Assembly (NCBI GenBank): GCA_964501335.1
Contig: CAZCTC010000012.1
Span: 92,818-156,817 of the forward strand
Length of the DNA stretch: 64,000 nucleotides
Source of the DNA: CAZCTC01 sp964501335
GTDB taxonomy: Bacteria; Chloroflexota; Anaerolineae; B4-G1; SLSP01
Direction of reading: 5' to 3'
Of the stretch, positions 48,110 to 55,907 are shown piece by piece. The position numbers were made by a program, and so were the translations under genes. The notes below the pieces were generated by a model, which saw only the letters and a program-made list of their open reading frames with translations, was not told the DNA's origin and made no database searches. The number at the start of each line of letters is the position of its first letter. Position 1 is the stretch's first letter.

Positions 48110-48310
48110 GGGGCTGTTTTGTGTGGGCGGATCTGGAAAAGGCTTATGTTTTGGTGCGCCTTCTGAGGCGCACCAAAACATCAACAAAAAAACTCTCTTT
48201 CCCTGCTTCGCACTGCGTGTCGTTTTTTCCTGGAAAGCACCTGTTGCGGGACGTTACAAGGCCGGTGCCATAAAGGTTTATTTTCAGGACAGAAGGCCTG
48301 CTTTAGAAGA
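48110..48310 (+). repeat. R1 hairpin repeat copy
   Basis: Perfect arms 48146-48161 and 48166-48181 (ATGTTTTGGTGCGCCT), loop TCTG, tail AACAAAAAAACTCTCTTTCC, TGCGTGTCGTTTTTTCC, GTTGCGGGACGTTACAAGG, then TATTTTCAGGACAGAAGG. The stem uses GGTGCGCC instead of CGCGCG. Confidence 0.85.
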
Positions 48311-48486
48311 TAACGTTTACAAAACGTTAACAATCCTTTAAAGGTCTGTTAATCATCGTGCTGTAATATTAAAATGCGGGCGAAAGCCTTACACGAGACC
48401 GGCCGGTCCTGCTTCTGGTTTTCCTAAGCTTTTGCGATATGATGGTTTTGCTGATTGTGCTGAAATTGCAGTTACAGGAGGCGCAT

Positions 48487-49380
48487 ATGTTCGACTGGTT
48501 TGTCGCAATTCCGGGATCGGTGTTTATCTGGCTTTTCATTTTGGGGGCCTCGCTCTGTATTTTCGGAGCGTGGATCTGGCTCTACCTCATGGACGATTCG
48601 GAAAACTACACGCTTCCTCCTCTCAACACCTTAAATCCTCTTTTGTTTGCCGCTTTGCGGGGCGGCAAGGATGCCGTGATCCATACGGCGATTTTCGATC
48701 TCTGGCGGCGCGGAGCGATTGCGTTGCAGGATGACGGGCGATTGGTGCGCGTTGCTTCCGGTATTGGGGATGGCGGTGAGGTGTATGCGGCGGTCGAGCA
48801 GGCCTTACATGATCCGCACACTCCTCAGGATTTGATTTTGCATTCCGGTCTGCGAAGCCGGGTGGAGCATTTCATGCCCGGGTTGTATCAGGAACTGGAA
48901 GCGCTGCATCTCTATCATCCGCAATCGTTCATTCAGTACAAATGGCAGGCTTTTATGGTGGCATTCGGAGCGATCATGGTGGTGGGCGGGGCAAAGTGGC
49001 TATTGGGGCTGTCCCGCGGTAAGCCCATCGGCTTTTTAACAATTGCTTTGATTGCGGCGCCGATTCTTTTAGGATTTGTCATCAATCCCTTCTCTGCCGG
49101 CGTTTCTCGCCTGGGAAAGGCCTGCCTTGCCAAAGCCTCCTCATGGTTGAACAACCCCAAGCAGGAAGCTTTCACCGCTCATTACGATCAGGCCTGGATT
49201 ATGGCGATCGGCGGCTATGCGATCTTGCAGAGTTACACACCTTATGCGGGCTATTGCAAAGCGATGACGCCTGCGATGTCCAGTTCAGGCAGCAGCGGCG
49301 GGTGCAGCAGCAGCAGTTGTGGTGGGGGGAGTTGCGGCGGTGGCGGGTGCGGCGGAGGTTGCGGTGGATGCGGAGGTTAA
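48487..49380 (+). CDS. TIGR04222-like membrane protein with Gly/Cys tail
   Basis: 297 residues from ATG 48487 (CAGGAGG just upstream). An N-terminal membrane segment (about 8-32), a soluble part with LNTLNPLLFAALRGGKDAVI, a pair of membrane segments in the middle (about 155-205), and a C-terminal low-complexity tail of Gly, Ser and Cys (about 262-297) with ~10 Cys. I recall that the TIGR04222 family ends in such tails and lies next to radical SAM genes. The radical SAM gene follows with a 17-nt overlap, so the tail could be modified by it. Confidence 0.72.
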   Translation: MFDWFVAIPGSVFIWLFILGASLCIFGAWIWLYLMDDSENYTLPPLNTLNPLLFAALRGGKDAVIHTAIFDLWRRGAIALQDDGRLVRVASGIGDGGEVYAAVEQALHDPHTPQDLILHSGLRSRVEHFMPGLYQELEALHLYHPQSFIQYKWQAFMVAFGAIMVVGGAKWLLGLSRGKPIGFLTIALIAAPILLGFVINPFSAGVSRLGKACLAKASSWLNNPKQEAFTAHYDQAWIMAIGGYAILQSYTPYAGYCKAMTPAMSSSGSSGGCSSSSCGGGSCGGGGCGGGCGGCGG

Positions 49381-50410
49381 ACCGCAGGCCTTTTACCCTT
49401 CAAAACTGTTGTTGCAGTGGCATTTAACCGAGCGTTGTAATCTGCGCTGTGCGCACTGTTACCAGGAGAGCTATCAGGGGCGTGAGCTGGCCCCGGCAGA
49501 TTGGGAAGCGGTTCTGGCACAGTTTGTCGATTTACTCCATTCCGCTCCGACGCGGATTCCGGGTCACATTACCGTTACCGGCGGGGAGCCTTTCATCCTT
49601 ACGGATTTCTTTGCACTTTTAGAACGCTTTGCCGCTCATCGGCGTGATTTCAGCTTTGCTGTTTTGACCAATGGGACGTTGATCGATGCGGCGGCCGCCC
49701 GGCAGTTGAAGGCGCTGGGGGTGGGTTTTGTCCAGGTCAGTGTGGAGGGGACGGAATCCACTCACGAGCGCATTCGGGGGGCGGGAAGTTACCGGCGGGC
49801 CGTGACGGCGATTGAGCAGCTGGTCAAGGCCGGGGTGCGGACGATGATCTCTTTCACGGCCCATCGGGACAATTATCGGGAGTTTCCGGCGGTGGCTGAA
49901 TTGGGATACCGGCTGAAGGCGGCGCGGGTGTGGGCCGATCGGTTGATTCCCCAGGGGCAGGGAGCGGCGCTGTCGGAACTGTTGATGTCGCCGGACGAGA
50001 CGCATGAGTTTATCCGGATCATGGCGGAGGCCCGCAAGGCGGCTCAACGGCGGTGGTTCAATCACACCGAGATTGCGATGCATCGGGCGCTGCAATTTCT
50101 GGAAGGCGGTGGGTTGCCTTATCGATGTACGGCCGGGGAATCCTTACTGACTTTGCAGGCCAATGGGGATCTGCTGCCCTGTCGACGGATGCCGATTGTG
50201 GTGGGGAATGTGTTGCAGATGCCGTTGGCGGAACTTTATCAATCCAGCCCGTTGTTGAGGGCGTTGCGGGATCGGGAGCGGATCAGTGTGGGCTGTGAGG
50301 CGTGTGCGTTTGCCCGGCTTTGTCGGGGCGGATTACGCTGTCTGGCGTATGCGGTGACGGGGGATCCCTTCCATGCCGATCCGGGATGCTGGTTGAAGAA
50401 GGAGACATAA
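49364..50410 (+). CDS. Radical SAM/SPASM-like peptide-modifying enzyme
   Basis: 348 residues, GTG start at 49364, chosen because GGAGG lies 5 nt upstream. The 4Fe-4S motif is ERCNLRCAHC (Cys25, 29, 32), with TVTGGEPFIL after it. At the C-terminus Cys-rich phrases (CRRMPIVVGNVL, GCEACAFARLCRGGLRC, DPGCW) fit a SPASM/twitch domain with auxiliary clusters. Such enzymes crosslink or alter peptide substrates. The Gly/Cys tail of the upstream protein, encoded in the overlap, is the likely target. Confidence 0.8.
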   Translation: MDAEVKPQAFYPSKLLLQWHLTERCNLRCAHCYQESYQGRELAPADWEAVLAQFVDLLHSAPTRIPGHITVTGGEPFILTDFFALLERFAAHRRDFSFAVLTNGTLIDAAAARQLKALGVGFVQVSVEGTESTHERIRGAGSYRRAVTAIEQLVKAGVRTMISFTAHRDNYREFPAVAELGYRLKAARVWADRLIPQGQGAALSELLMSPDETHEFIRIMAEARKAAQRRWFNHTEIAMHRALQFLEGGGLPYRCTAGESLLTLQANGDLLPCRRMPIVVGNVLQMPLAELYQSSPLLRALRDRERISVGCEACAFARLCRGGLRCLAYAVTGDPFHADPGCWLKKET

Positions 50411-50416
50411 AGGATA

Positions 50417-50490
50417 AATTCGCCCGCGGCCGAAGGCCGCAGGCGAATTTATAAATAAACCCCCCGCTTCTTTTGGAGAGAAGCGGGGGG
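50417..50490. terminator. Two hairpins between convergent genes
   Basis: First hairpin: arms 50417-50432 and 50436-50451 with GAA loop and one mismatch. Second: CCCCCCGCTTCT / AGAAGCGGGGGG (50460-50490). They separate the radical SAM gene from the convergent minus-strand operon. Confidence 0.75.
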
Positions 50491-50570
50491 AAGAATACCG
50501 ACGAGCTATCTAAAATAAGCGAATTAATGAAACTGATCTCGAAATTGCGACGCCTGCGTTAAATTTTGTG

Positions 50571-50903
50571 TCACCCCATCATCGATTGAGCTGGAACAGG
50601 ATTGGATTGAGTCGGGGCCGGATGTCTTTTGTGGCTGTGTTGCCACCAGAAGAAAAGCCCTGCCATTACTGAGAGCACTCCGCCGATACCTGCCAGGAAT
50701 TGCAGGGCGCGATAACGTTTGTGGCGCGATTCCTGTTGATGTTGAGCCACTTCGACCAGTTGCTGACCCAGTTTTAACGTGAACAGATCGGGCGGTTCGA
50801 TCTGAATTAAAGCGGTGGAGAGCCGTTTTTCTAAAGTACTTTGTTCTTCAGGTGTTAACGGTCCCCTGATTCCTTCTGAATCATCTCCTTCAAGTACTTT
50901 CAT
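50571..50903 (-). CDS. Small membrane protein, putative anti-sigma factor
   Basis: 110 residues: a soluble N-terminal half (LTPEEQSTLEKRLSTALIQI), then a membrane segment (LQFLAGIGGVLSVMAGLFFW, about 68-87) and a short polar tail. It overlaps the ECF sigma gene by 14 nt, the usual gene order for a membrane anti-sigma factor. There is no zinc-binding HxxxCxxC motif. The call rests on position and topology. Confidence 0.6.
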   Translation of the reverse strand: MKVLEGDDSEGIRGPLTPEEQSTLEKRLSTALIQIEPPDLFTLKLGQQLVEVAQHQQESRHKRYRALQFLAGIGGVLSVMAGLFFWWQHSHKRHPAPTQSNPVPAQSMMG

Positions 50904-51453
50904 TGAATTCTCCTTTCAATAAAGCGTTTCTTAAGGTGAGCAAAGTTCGATAGTATAAAGCTTTGATGGCCTCCTCGGTTCTTCCCAAAACTTGAGCGAT
51001 CTCTGCATTGGACATCTGCTGGACAAATTTCAGCAGAATCAGTGCCTTGCGATCTTCCGGCAGGCTGCCGATCAGTTTCAGCAGTTGCTGGATCTCTTCC
51101 ATTTGGATGAGTTCATCCTGTAACAGATTGGTTTTTATGCCGGGCGCTTCTTCGACATCGTCCAGCGGTGTGATGGGTTGGCGGCTGCGATCCCGGTACC
51201 AGTTGACTACCAGATTATGCCCGATTCGAAAGAGCCAGGCTTGAAATGAAGCGCCCCGTTCTTCGTAACGTTGGATGTTTTCCAGGGCCTTAAAGAAAGT
51301 TCGCGAAGTTAAATCTTCAGCTTCTGCCAGATCGCCGGTATGACGGTAGTGGTAATTGTAGATGGCTTTAATGTAACGTTGGTAAAGTTTCCCGAAAGCT
51401 TCTGGATCATGCTTCGCCTGTTCTACCAGCTCATGCTCATCGACTGCGTCCAT
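50890..51453 (-). CDS. ECF-type RNA polymerase sigma factor
   Basis: 187 residues. Region 2 with YQRYIKAIYNYHYRHTGDLA, AEDLTSRTFFKAL and FQAWLFRIGHNLVVNWYRDR, then region 4 with LPEDRKALILLKFVQQMSNA and EIAQVLGRTEEAIKALYYR, all ECF-type. It would redirect RNA polymerase to a stress or envelope regulon and is held by the protein encoded downstream. Its ATG lies about 100 nt downstream of a -10 box (51546-51551). Confidence 0.88.
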   Translation of the reverse strand: MDAVDEHELVEQAKHDPEAFGKLYQRYIKAIYNYHYRHTGDLAEAEDLTSRTFFKALENIQRYEERGASFQAWLFRIGHNLVVNWYRDRSRQPITPLDDVEEAPGIKTNLLQDELIQMEEIQQLLKLIGSLPEDRKALILLKFVQQMSNAEIAQVLGRTEEAIKALYYRTLLTLRNALLKGEFNEST

Positions 51454-51545
51454 TCATTCCCCCTCCTGTGCCGACGCTGTTCCCCGCGGCCGGATTCCCC
51501 GCCGCACAGGACATTATAGCCTTTTCCTGGTTTTTTGGGTGTGGT

Positions 51546-51551
51546 ATTATA
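51546..51551 (-). promoter_or_regulatory. Putative -10 box of the sigma factor operon
   Basis: TATAAT on the minus strand about 95 nt before the sigma factor ATG. No good -35 hexamer was found at 16-18 nt, so this is a weak call. Confidence 0.35.
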
Positions 51552-51596
51552 AGTAATAACACTGTTAGTGCCTGATAGTGACGGTTTGAAATCCCT

Positions 51597-51745
51597 GTAT
51601 TTTTGACCTGTGTGGAGGGCAGTTTTGCGTCCCGCAAAGGGCTTTAGTTCGGTACGCGGCGACGCGCTGTGCGAAGCAGGCAGAGAGAGTTATTTTTTAT
51701 TCATATTTTCGGCGGCTTCAGAAAGCCGCCGAAAATATAAATAAA
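51597..51745 (-). repeat. R1 hairpin repeat copy, reverse orientation
   Basis: GACCTGTGTGGAGGGCAGTT, GCGTCCCGCAAAGGGCTTT, GGCGACGCGCTGTGCG, AGAGAGAGTTATTTTTTATT, arms 51703-51718 and 51723-51738, loop CAGA. Confidence 0.85.
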
Positions 51746-51812
51746 AACCCCCGTCACTTTGAGGGCGATTCAGTGTTATTACCCTATGATTCCCGATCAA
51801 TGGAGAGTAATT

Positions 51813-53351
51813 ATGGTAAAAATGAGCCTGGAAGAACGGCGGTCGCAGGCCTCTCTAGGCGGCGGCGTACAGCGTATCGAACAACAACATGCCAAGGGCA
51901 AACGGACCGCGCGGGAGCGGTTGGAGATGTTGCTGGACCCTGGGACTTTTACGGAAATCGGTATGTTTGTGACCCATCGAGCCACCGGTTTCAATATGGA
52001 AGATACCCATCCACTCGGTGACGGTGTTGTCACGGGGGTCGGCAAGATCGAAGGCCGGCCGGTTTATGTGTTCGCCCAGGATTTTACCGTTCTGGGCGGG
52101 TCGTTGGGTGAGGCTCATGGCCGTAAGATTGCCCGTTTGATGGATATGGCCTATCAGAACGGCGCGCCGTTGATCGGGCTTAACGATTCGGGCGGGGCGC
52201 GGATTCAGGAGGGCGTCGATTCTCTGGCGGCTTACGGCGAGGTCTTCTATCGCAATGTGCGCGCCTCCGGAGTGATTCCTCAGATTTCGGTGATTTTAGG
52301 TCCCTGCGCCGGTGGAGCGGTTTATTCGCCGGCCATCACCGATTTTGTCTTTATGGCGGAAGGGACAGCGCATATGTTTATCACCGGTCCTGAGGTGATC
52401 AAGGCGGTGACTCATGAGGCCATCGATGCCGAATCTCTGGGGGGAGCTACGGTCCATTCTGAACGGAGCGGTGTGGCCCATTTTACCGCCCCCGATGAGG
52501 AGCAGGTGTTGTCGCAGGTCCGTTGGCTGCTTTCGTATCTTCCTTCCAACAACCTTATGCCTCCTCCCTATCAGGTGCCGGAGGATGATCCTTCCCGGGC
52601 CACTCCTGAGCTGGGCGGAATGGTTCCCCTCGATCCGCAACAGCCTTACGATATTCGGACTTTGATTGCCGGATTGGTCGACAATGGGGATTTCCTGGAA
52701 GTGCAGGCTGCTTATGCCCAAAATCTGGTGGTCGGTTTTGCCCGCCTGGATGGGTATCCCGTGGGGATTGTGGCCAATCAACCCGAATATCTCGCCGGCG
52801 TGCTGGATATCGATGGGGCCGACAAGGGGGCGCGGTTTATCCGCTTCTGCGATGCCTTCCATATCCCGCTGGTGACTCTGGTCGATACGCCCGGTTTCCT
52901 GCCGGGTTCCGGTCAGGAACATGACGGCATCATCCGTCACGGTGCCAAGATGATCTATGCCTATTCTGAGGCGACGGTACCCAAGGTCTCTTTGATTTTG
53001 CGGAAAGCTTACGGCGGCGCTTATATCGTGATGAGTTCCAAACATCTCGGCGGCGATCTCAATCTGGCCTGGCCTAATGCTGAAATTGCGGTGATGGGAC
53101 CCGATGGGGCGGTCAAGATCGTTTTCCGCAAGGATTTGGTGGGAGCGCCGGACCCGGCAGCCCGCGAGGCCGAACTGGTGCAGCGTTATCGAGAGGAGCT
53201 GGCTGTTCCCTATGTTGCGGCGGCGCGGGGCTATCTCGACGATATCGTTGCTCCGGCGGAGACCCGGGCCCGATTGATCCTGGGGTTGGAATTGTTGCGT
53301 GACAAGCGTCAGGCGACTCCGCAGCGCAAACACGGCAATATCCCTCTATAA
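51813..53351 (+). CDS. Acyl-CoA carboxylase carboxyltransferase subunit (PccB type)
   Basis: 512 residues from ATG 51813 (GGAGAG at 51802-51807). The crotonase-like carboxyltransferase fold is duplicated. The N-half motif NDSGGARIQEGVDSLAAYGE and GPCAGGAVYSPAI form the acyl-CoA pocket; the C-half has TPGFLPGSGQEHDGIIRHGA and KAYGGAYIVMSS for carboxybiotin. It transfers a carboxyl group from biotin to acetyl- or propionyl-CoA. Biotin carboxylase and BCCP genes follow, so the whole enzyme is encoded here. Acetyl versus propionyl specificity cannot be settled by eye. Confidence 0.92.
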   Translation: MVKMSLEERRSQASLGGGVQRIEQQHAKGKRTARERLEMLLDPGTFTEIGMFVTHRATGFNMEDTHPLGDGVVTGVGKIEGRPVYVFAQDFTVLGGSLGEAHGRKIARLMDMAYQNGAPLIGLNDSGGARIQEGVDSLAAYGEVFYRNVRASGVIPQISVILGPCAGGAVYSPAITDFVFMAEGTAHMFITGPEVIKAVTHEAIDAESLGGATVHSERSGVAHFTAPDEEQVLSQVRWLLSYLPSNNLMPPPYQVPEDDPSRATPELGGMVPLDPQQPYDIRTLIAGLVDNGDFLEVQAAYAQNLVVGFARLDGYPVGIVANQPEYLAGVLDIDGADKGARFIRFCDAFHIPLVTLVDTPGFLPGSGQEHDGIIRHGAKMIYAYSEATVPKVSLILRKAYGGAYIVMSSKHLGGDLNLAWPNAEIAVMGPDGAVKIVFRKDLVGAPDPAAREAELVQRYREELAVPYVAAARGYLDDIVAPAETRARLILGLELLRDKRQATPQRKHGNIPL

Positions 53352-53361
53352 GGAGCGCGGC

Positions 53362-54846
53362 ATGAAAATCTTGATTGCCAATCGGGGAGAGATTGCGGTG
53401 CGGATTATGCGGACCTGCCGGGAGCTGGGACTGCCGACGGTGGCGGTCTATTCCGAGGCGGATCGGGAAGCTTTGCACACCCGTTATGCCAACGAGGCTA
53501 TCCCGATCGGTCCGACGAGTGCGGCGGCCAGTTATCTCAGCATTCCGGCTTTGCTGGAAGCGGCTCGCCGCAGCGGCGCGGAGGCGATCCATCCCGGCTA
53601 TGGGTTTCTTTCGGAAAATGCCGATTTTGCCCGCGCGGTGGAAGAGGCCGGAATGCAATTTATCGGACCTCGTCCGGAGACGATTGCGCTGACCGGTGAT
53701 AAGCTGGCGGCGCGGCGGGCGGCGCGTGAGGCCGGGTTGCCGGTTCTGCCGGGGCCGGATACTCCGCTCAGCGATGAACTTCCGGAAGATCTGGCGGCGC
53801 AGGTGAATTTCCCGGTGCTGGTCAAGGCCACCGCGGGCGGTGGGGGACGGGGAATCCGGTTGGCCCGCACCTCCGATGAGCTGTCTCAGATGATTGCGGC
53901 GGCCCGGCAGGAAGCCCAGGCGGCTTTCGGCGACGATCGGGTTTATCTGGAGCCGTTGGTGCAGCAGGCGCGACATATTGAGGTGCAGATTTTAGGGGAC
54001 GGCCATGGGCATATCCTCTGTCTGGGTGAACGGGAATGCTCCATTCAGCGCCGGCGGCAGAAATTGATCGAGGAGGCTCCCGCCCCGGGTCTGACGGAGA
54101 TCCAGCGCCGGGAGATTTCTGAGTCGGCGATGCGGCTGGCGGCGGCTTTGAATTATCGCAGTCTGGGCACGGTGGAATTTTTGTTGGACGCCGAGGGGCA
54201 GTTCCATTTTATCGAGGTCAATCCGCGGATTCAGGTGGAACATCCGGTGACGGAACTGGTCACGCGAATGGATCTGGTCCGCGAGCAATTGCGGCTGGCG
54301 GCCGGGCGGCCGTTGCGTTATGCCCAGGACTATGTGGATTGGCGGGGGGTGGCGATCGAGGCCCGGGTGCTGGCGGAAGATCCCAGCGAAGGGTTCCTGC
54401 CGGCGGGGGGGACGATCACTTATCTCAAAGAGCCGGGCGGTCCGGGGGTGCGGGTGGACAGTGCGCTTTATCAGGGAATGACCGTCACGACGGATTACGA
54501 TTCGTTGCTGGCGAAGGTCTGTGTGTGGGGAGAAAATCGAGCGGCCGCGGTTACTCGATTGCGCCGGGCCCTGTGGGAATTTCAGATTGGGGGCGTGGCG
54601 ACCGATCTGGAATTTCTGCTGTCGATTGTGGAGAGCGTTTCTTTTGTGCGGGGCGGGGTGGATACGACCTATCTGGAAAATTTCCAGACGCAGCCCCGGC
54701 CCAATCTGACGCTGGAGCGCGATGCCGCCCTGGCGGCTGCCTTGCTGGCCCATCGGCAGCAGATGGAGCGTTGTGCGTCGACGGCGGCGGCTTCTCCGGC
54801 GGCCAATGAATGGCGTGCGACGGCCTGGAAAGAGCAGATGCGCTGA
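53362..54846 (+). CDS. accC: Biotin carboxylase subunit
   Basis: 494 residues from ATG 53362 (AGGAG at 53351-53355). N-terminal ILIANRGEIAVRIMRTCREL, ATP-grasp glycine loop KATAGGGGRGIRLA, ERECSIQRRRQKLIEEAPAP, and EVNPRIQVEHPVTELVTRMD are all classic. It carboxylates BCCP-bound biotin with ATP and bicarbonate. The C-terminus (about residues 450-494) is longer than the E. coli protein and low in conserved motifs. It starts 10 nt after the carboxyltransferase stop. Confidence 0.93.
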   Translation: MKILIANRGEIAVRIMRTCRELGLPTVAVYSEADREALHTRYANEAIPIGPTSAAASYLSIPALLEAARRSGAEAIHPGYGFLSENADFARAVEEAGMQFIGPRPETIALTGDKLAARRAAREAGLPVLPGPDTPLSDELPEDLAAQVNFPVLVKATAGGGGRGIRLARTSDELSQMIAAARQEAQAAFGDDRVYLEPLVQQARHIEVQILGDGHGHILCLGERECSIQRRRQKLIEEAPAPGLTEIQRREISESAMRLAAALNYRSLGTVEFLLDAEGQFHFIEVNPRIQVEHPVTELVTRMDLVREQLRLAAGRPLRYAQDYVDWRGVAIEARVLAEDPSEGFLPAGGTITYLKEPGGPGVRVDSALYQGMTVTTDYDSLLAKVCVWGENRAAAVTRLRRALWEFQIGGVATDLEFLLSIVESVSFVRGGVDTTYLENFQTQPRPNLTLERDAALAAALLAHRQQMERCASTAAASPAANEWRATAWKEQMR

Positions 54847-54859
54847 GTTAGTTTGTTAT

Positions 54860-54903
54860 TATTTTTTTTCGCGCGACGGCGAAGCCCCCGCACGAAAAAT
54901 AAA
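54860..54903. repeat. Degenerate hairpin between accC and the BCCP gene
   Basis: T run, CGCGCGACGGCGAAGCCCCC and GCACGAAAAATAAA resemble a decayed form of the GC hairpins, with several mismatches in the stem. Confidence 0.5.
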
Positions 54904-54943
54904 GGATGTTTCACGGTTGTAAGTTTTTTCAGGAGGGGGAGAG

Positions 54944-55435
54944 ATGACGACTTATTGCGTATCCATCGGTGAGCGGGAATATCAGGTCAAAATTTCGGGC
55001 TCTAAAATGTCGGTTAATGGGGAGCCGATCGAGGCGGATTTGATCTCATTAAACGGCCAGGGGCTACATCTTTTTCAACGGGGCGACCAGAGTGTCGAAG
55101 TCTATCTCTCGACCCTCGGGCAGGGGGTGTATGATGTGCTGATCGGGGGACGGCGCATTACCACCCGGGTGAGTTCTGGAACGCGGCGGGCTTCGGCGCG
55201 GGCCGGCAAGGTCAATGCCGGCGATTTGACGGCGCCGATGCCGGGGTTGGTGGTCAGTGTGGCGACGGCGGTAGGCGATGTGGTGGAGGAAGGTCAGCCG
55301 TTGCTGGTGGTGGAGTCGATGAAGATGCAGATGCAGATGAAGGCACCCATTTCGGGAAAGGTGGCGTTGGTGCCGGCCGTTTCCGGCGCGCAGGTGGAAA
55401 AGGGGGCGCTTTTAGTGCGTATCGTTCCGGAATGA
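54944..55435 (+). CDS. Biotin carboxyl carrier protein
   Basis: 163 residues. The C-terminal ~75 residues form a biotinyl/lipoyl domain (MPGLVVSVATAVGDVVEEGQ) with the biotinylation site VVESMKMQMQMKAP: Ser replaces the usual Ala before Met-Lys-Met. The N-terminal half resembles the accessory part of acyl-CoA carboxylase carriers (TYCVSIGEREYQVKISGSKM). AGGAGGGG precedes the ATG. It completes the carboxylase with the two genes upstream. Confidence 0.88.
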   Translation: MTTYCVSIGEREYQVKISGSKMSVNGEPIEADLISLNGQGLHLFQRGDQSVEVYLSTLGQGVYDVLIGGRRITTRVSSGTRRASARAGKVNAGDLTAPMPGLVVSVATAVGDVVEEGQPLLVVESMKMQMQMKAPISGKVALVPAVSGAQVEKGALLVRIVPE

Positions 55436-55439
55436 TTTT

Positions 55440-55770
55440 TTACCTGAGTGGTGGGCATTTTTACATCCCGCAACTGGCATTTTTCAGGTAAAAAGCGACG
55501 CGCTGGATGGGGAGAGAGTTATTTTTATTTATGTTGTCGGCGGCTTCAGAAAGCCGCCGACAACATTTTTTTCTTTCTCTTGTTTTCTGGGTTAACGGCC
55601 CAGGTGTTTTTTGGGGCGGTAGACAGTTTTAGTGCCTCGCAAAAGGCTTTTGTTGGGTTTAAAGCGACGTGCGGGATGGGAGGAGAGAGTTATTTTTATT
55701 TATGTTGTCGGCGGCTTCAGAAAGCCGCCGACAACATTTTTTTCTTTCTTTTGTTTTCCGGGTTAGTTGA
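55440..55770 (-). repeat. Two tandem R1 copies, reverse orientation
   Basis: Hairpins at 55531-55566 and 55702-55737 have the same stem (ATGTTGTCGGCGGCTT) and loop CAGA. Their left flanks differ (GCATTTTTACATCCCGCAAC versus AGTTTTAGTGCCTCGCAAAA) but keep the R1 pattern. The outer stem TTGTC/GACAA replaces the TTTTC/GAAAA of most copies. Confidence 0.88.
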
Positions 55771-55907
55771 TCGGTTGAGGATTAATACAGAGGCGCCGAA
55801 CTTTTTAATTTAATTTGTAAATTCCCCGTCACTTTCCTGGAGAAGCGGTGTTTTATTCTAACGTAATCCCCAAAAGGAAAGCTATGAGCTGAAAAGGAGC
55901 GGTGCGA

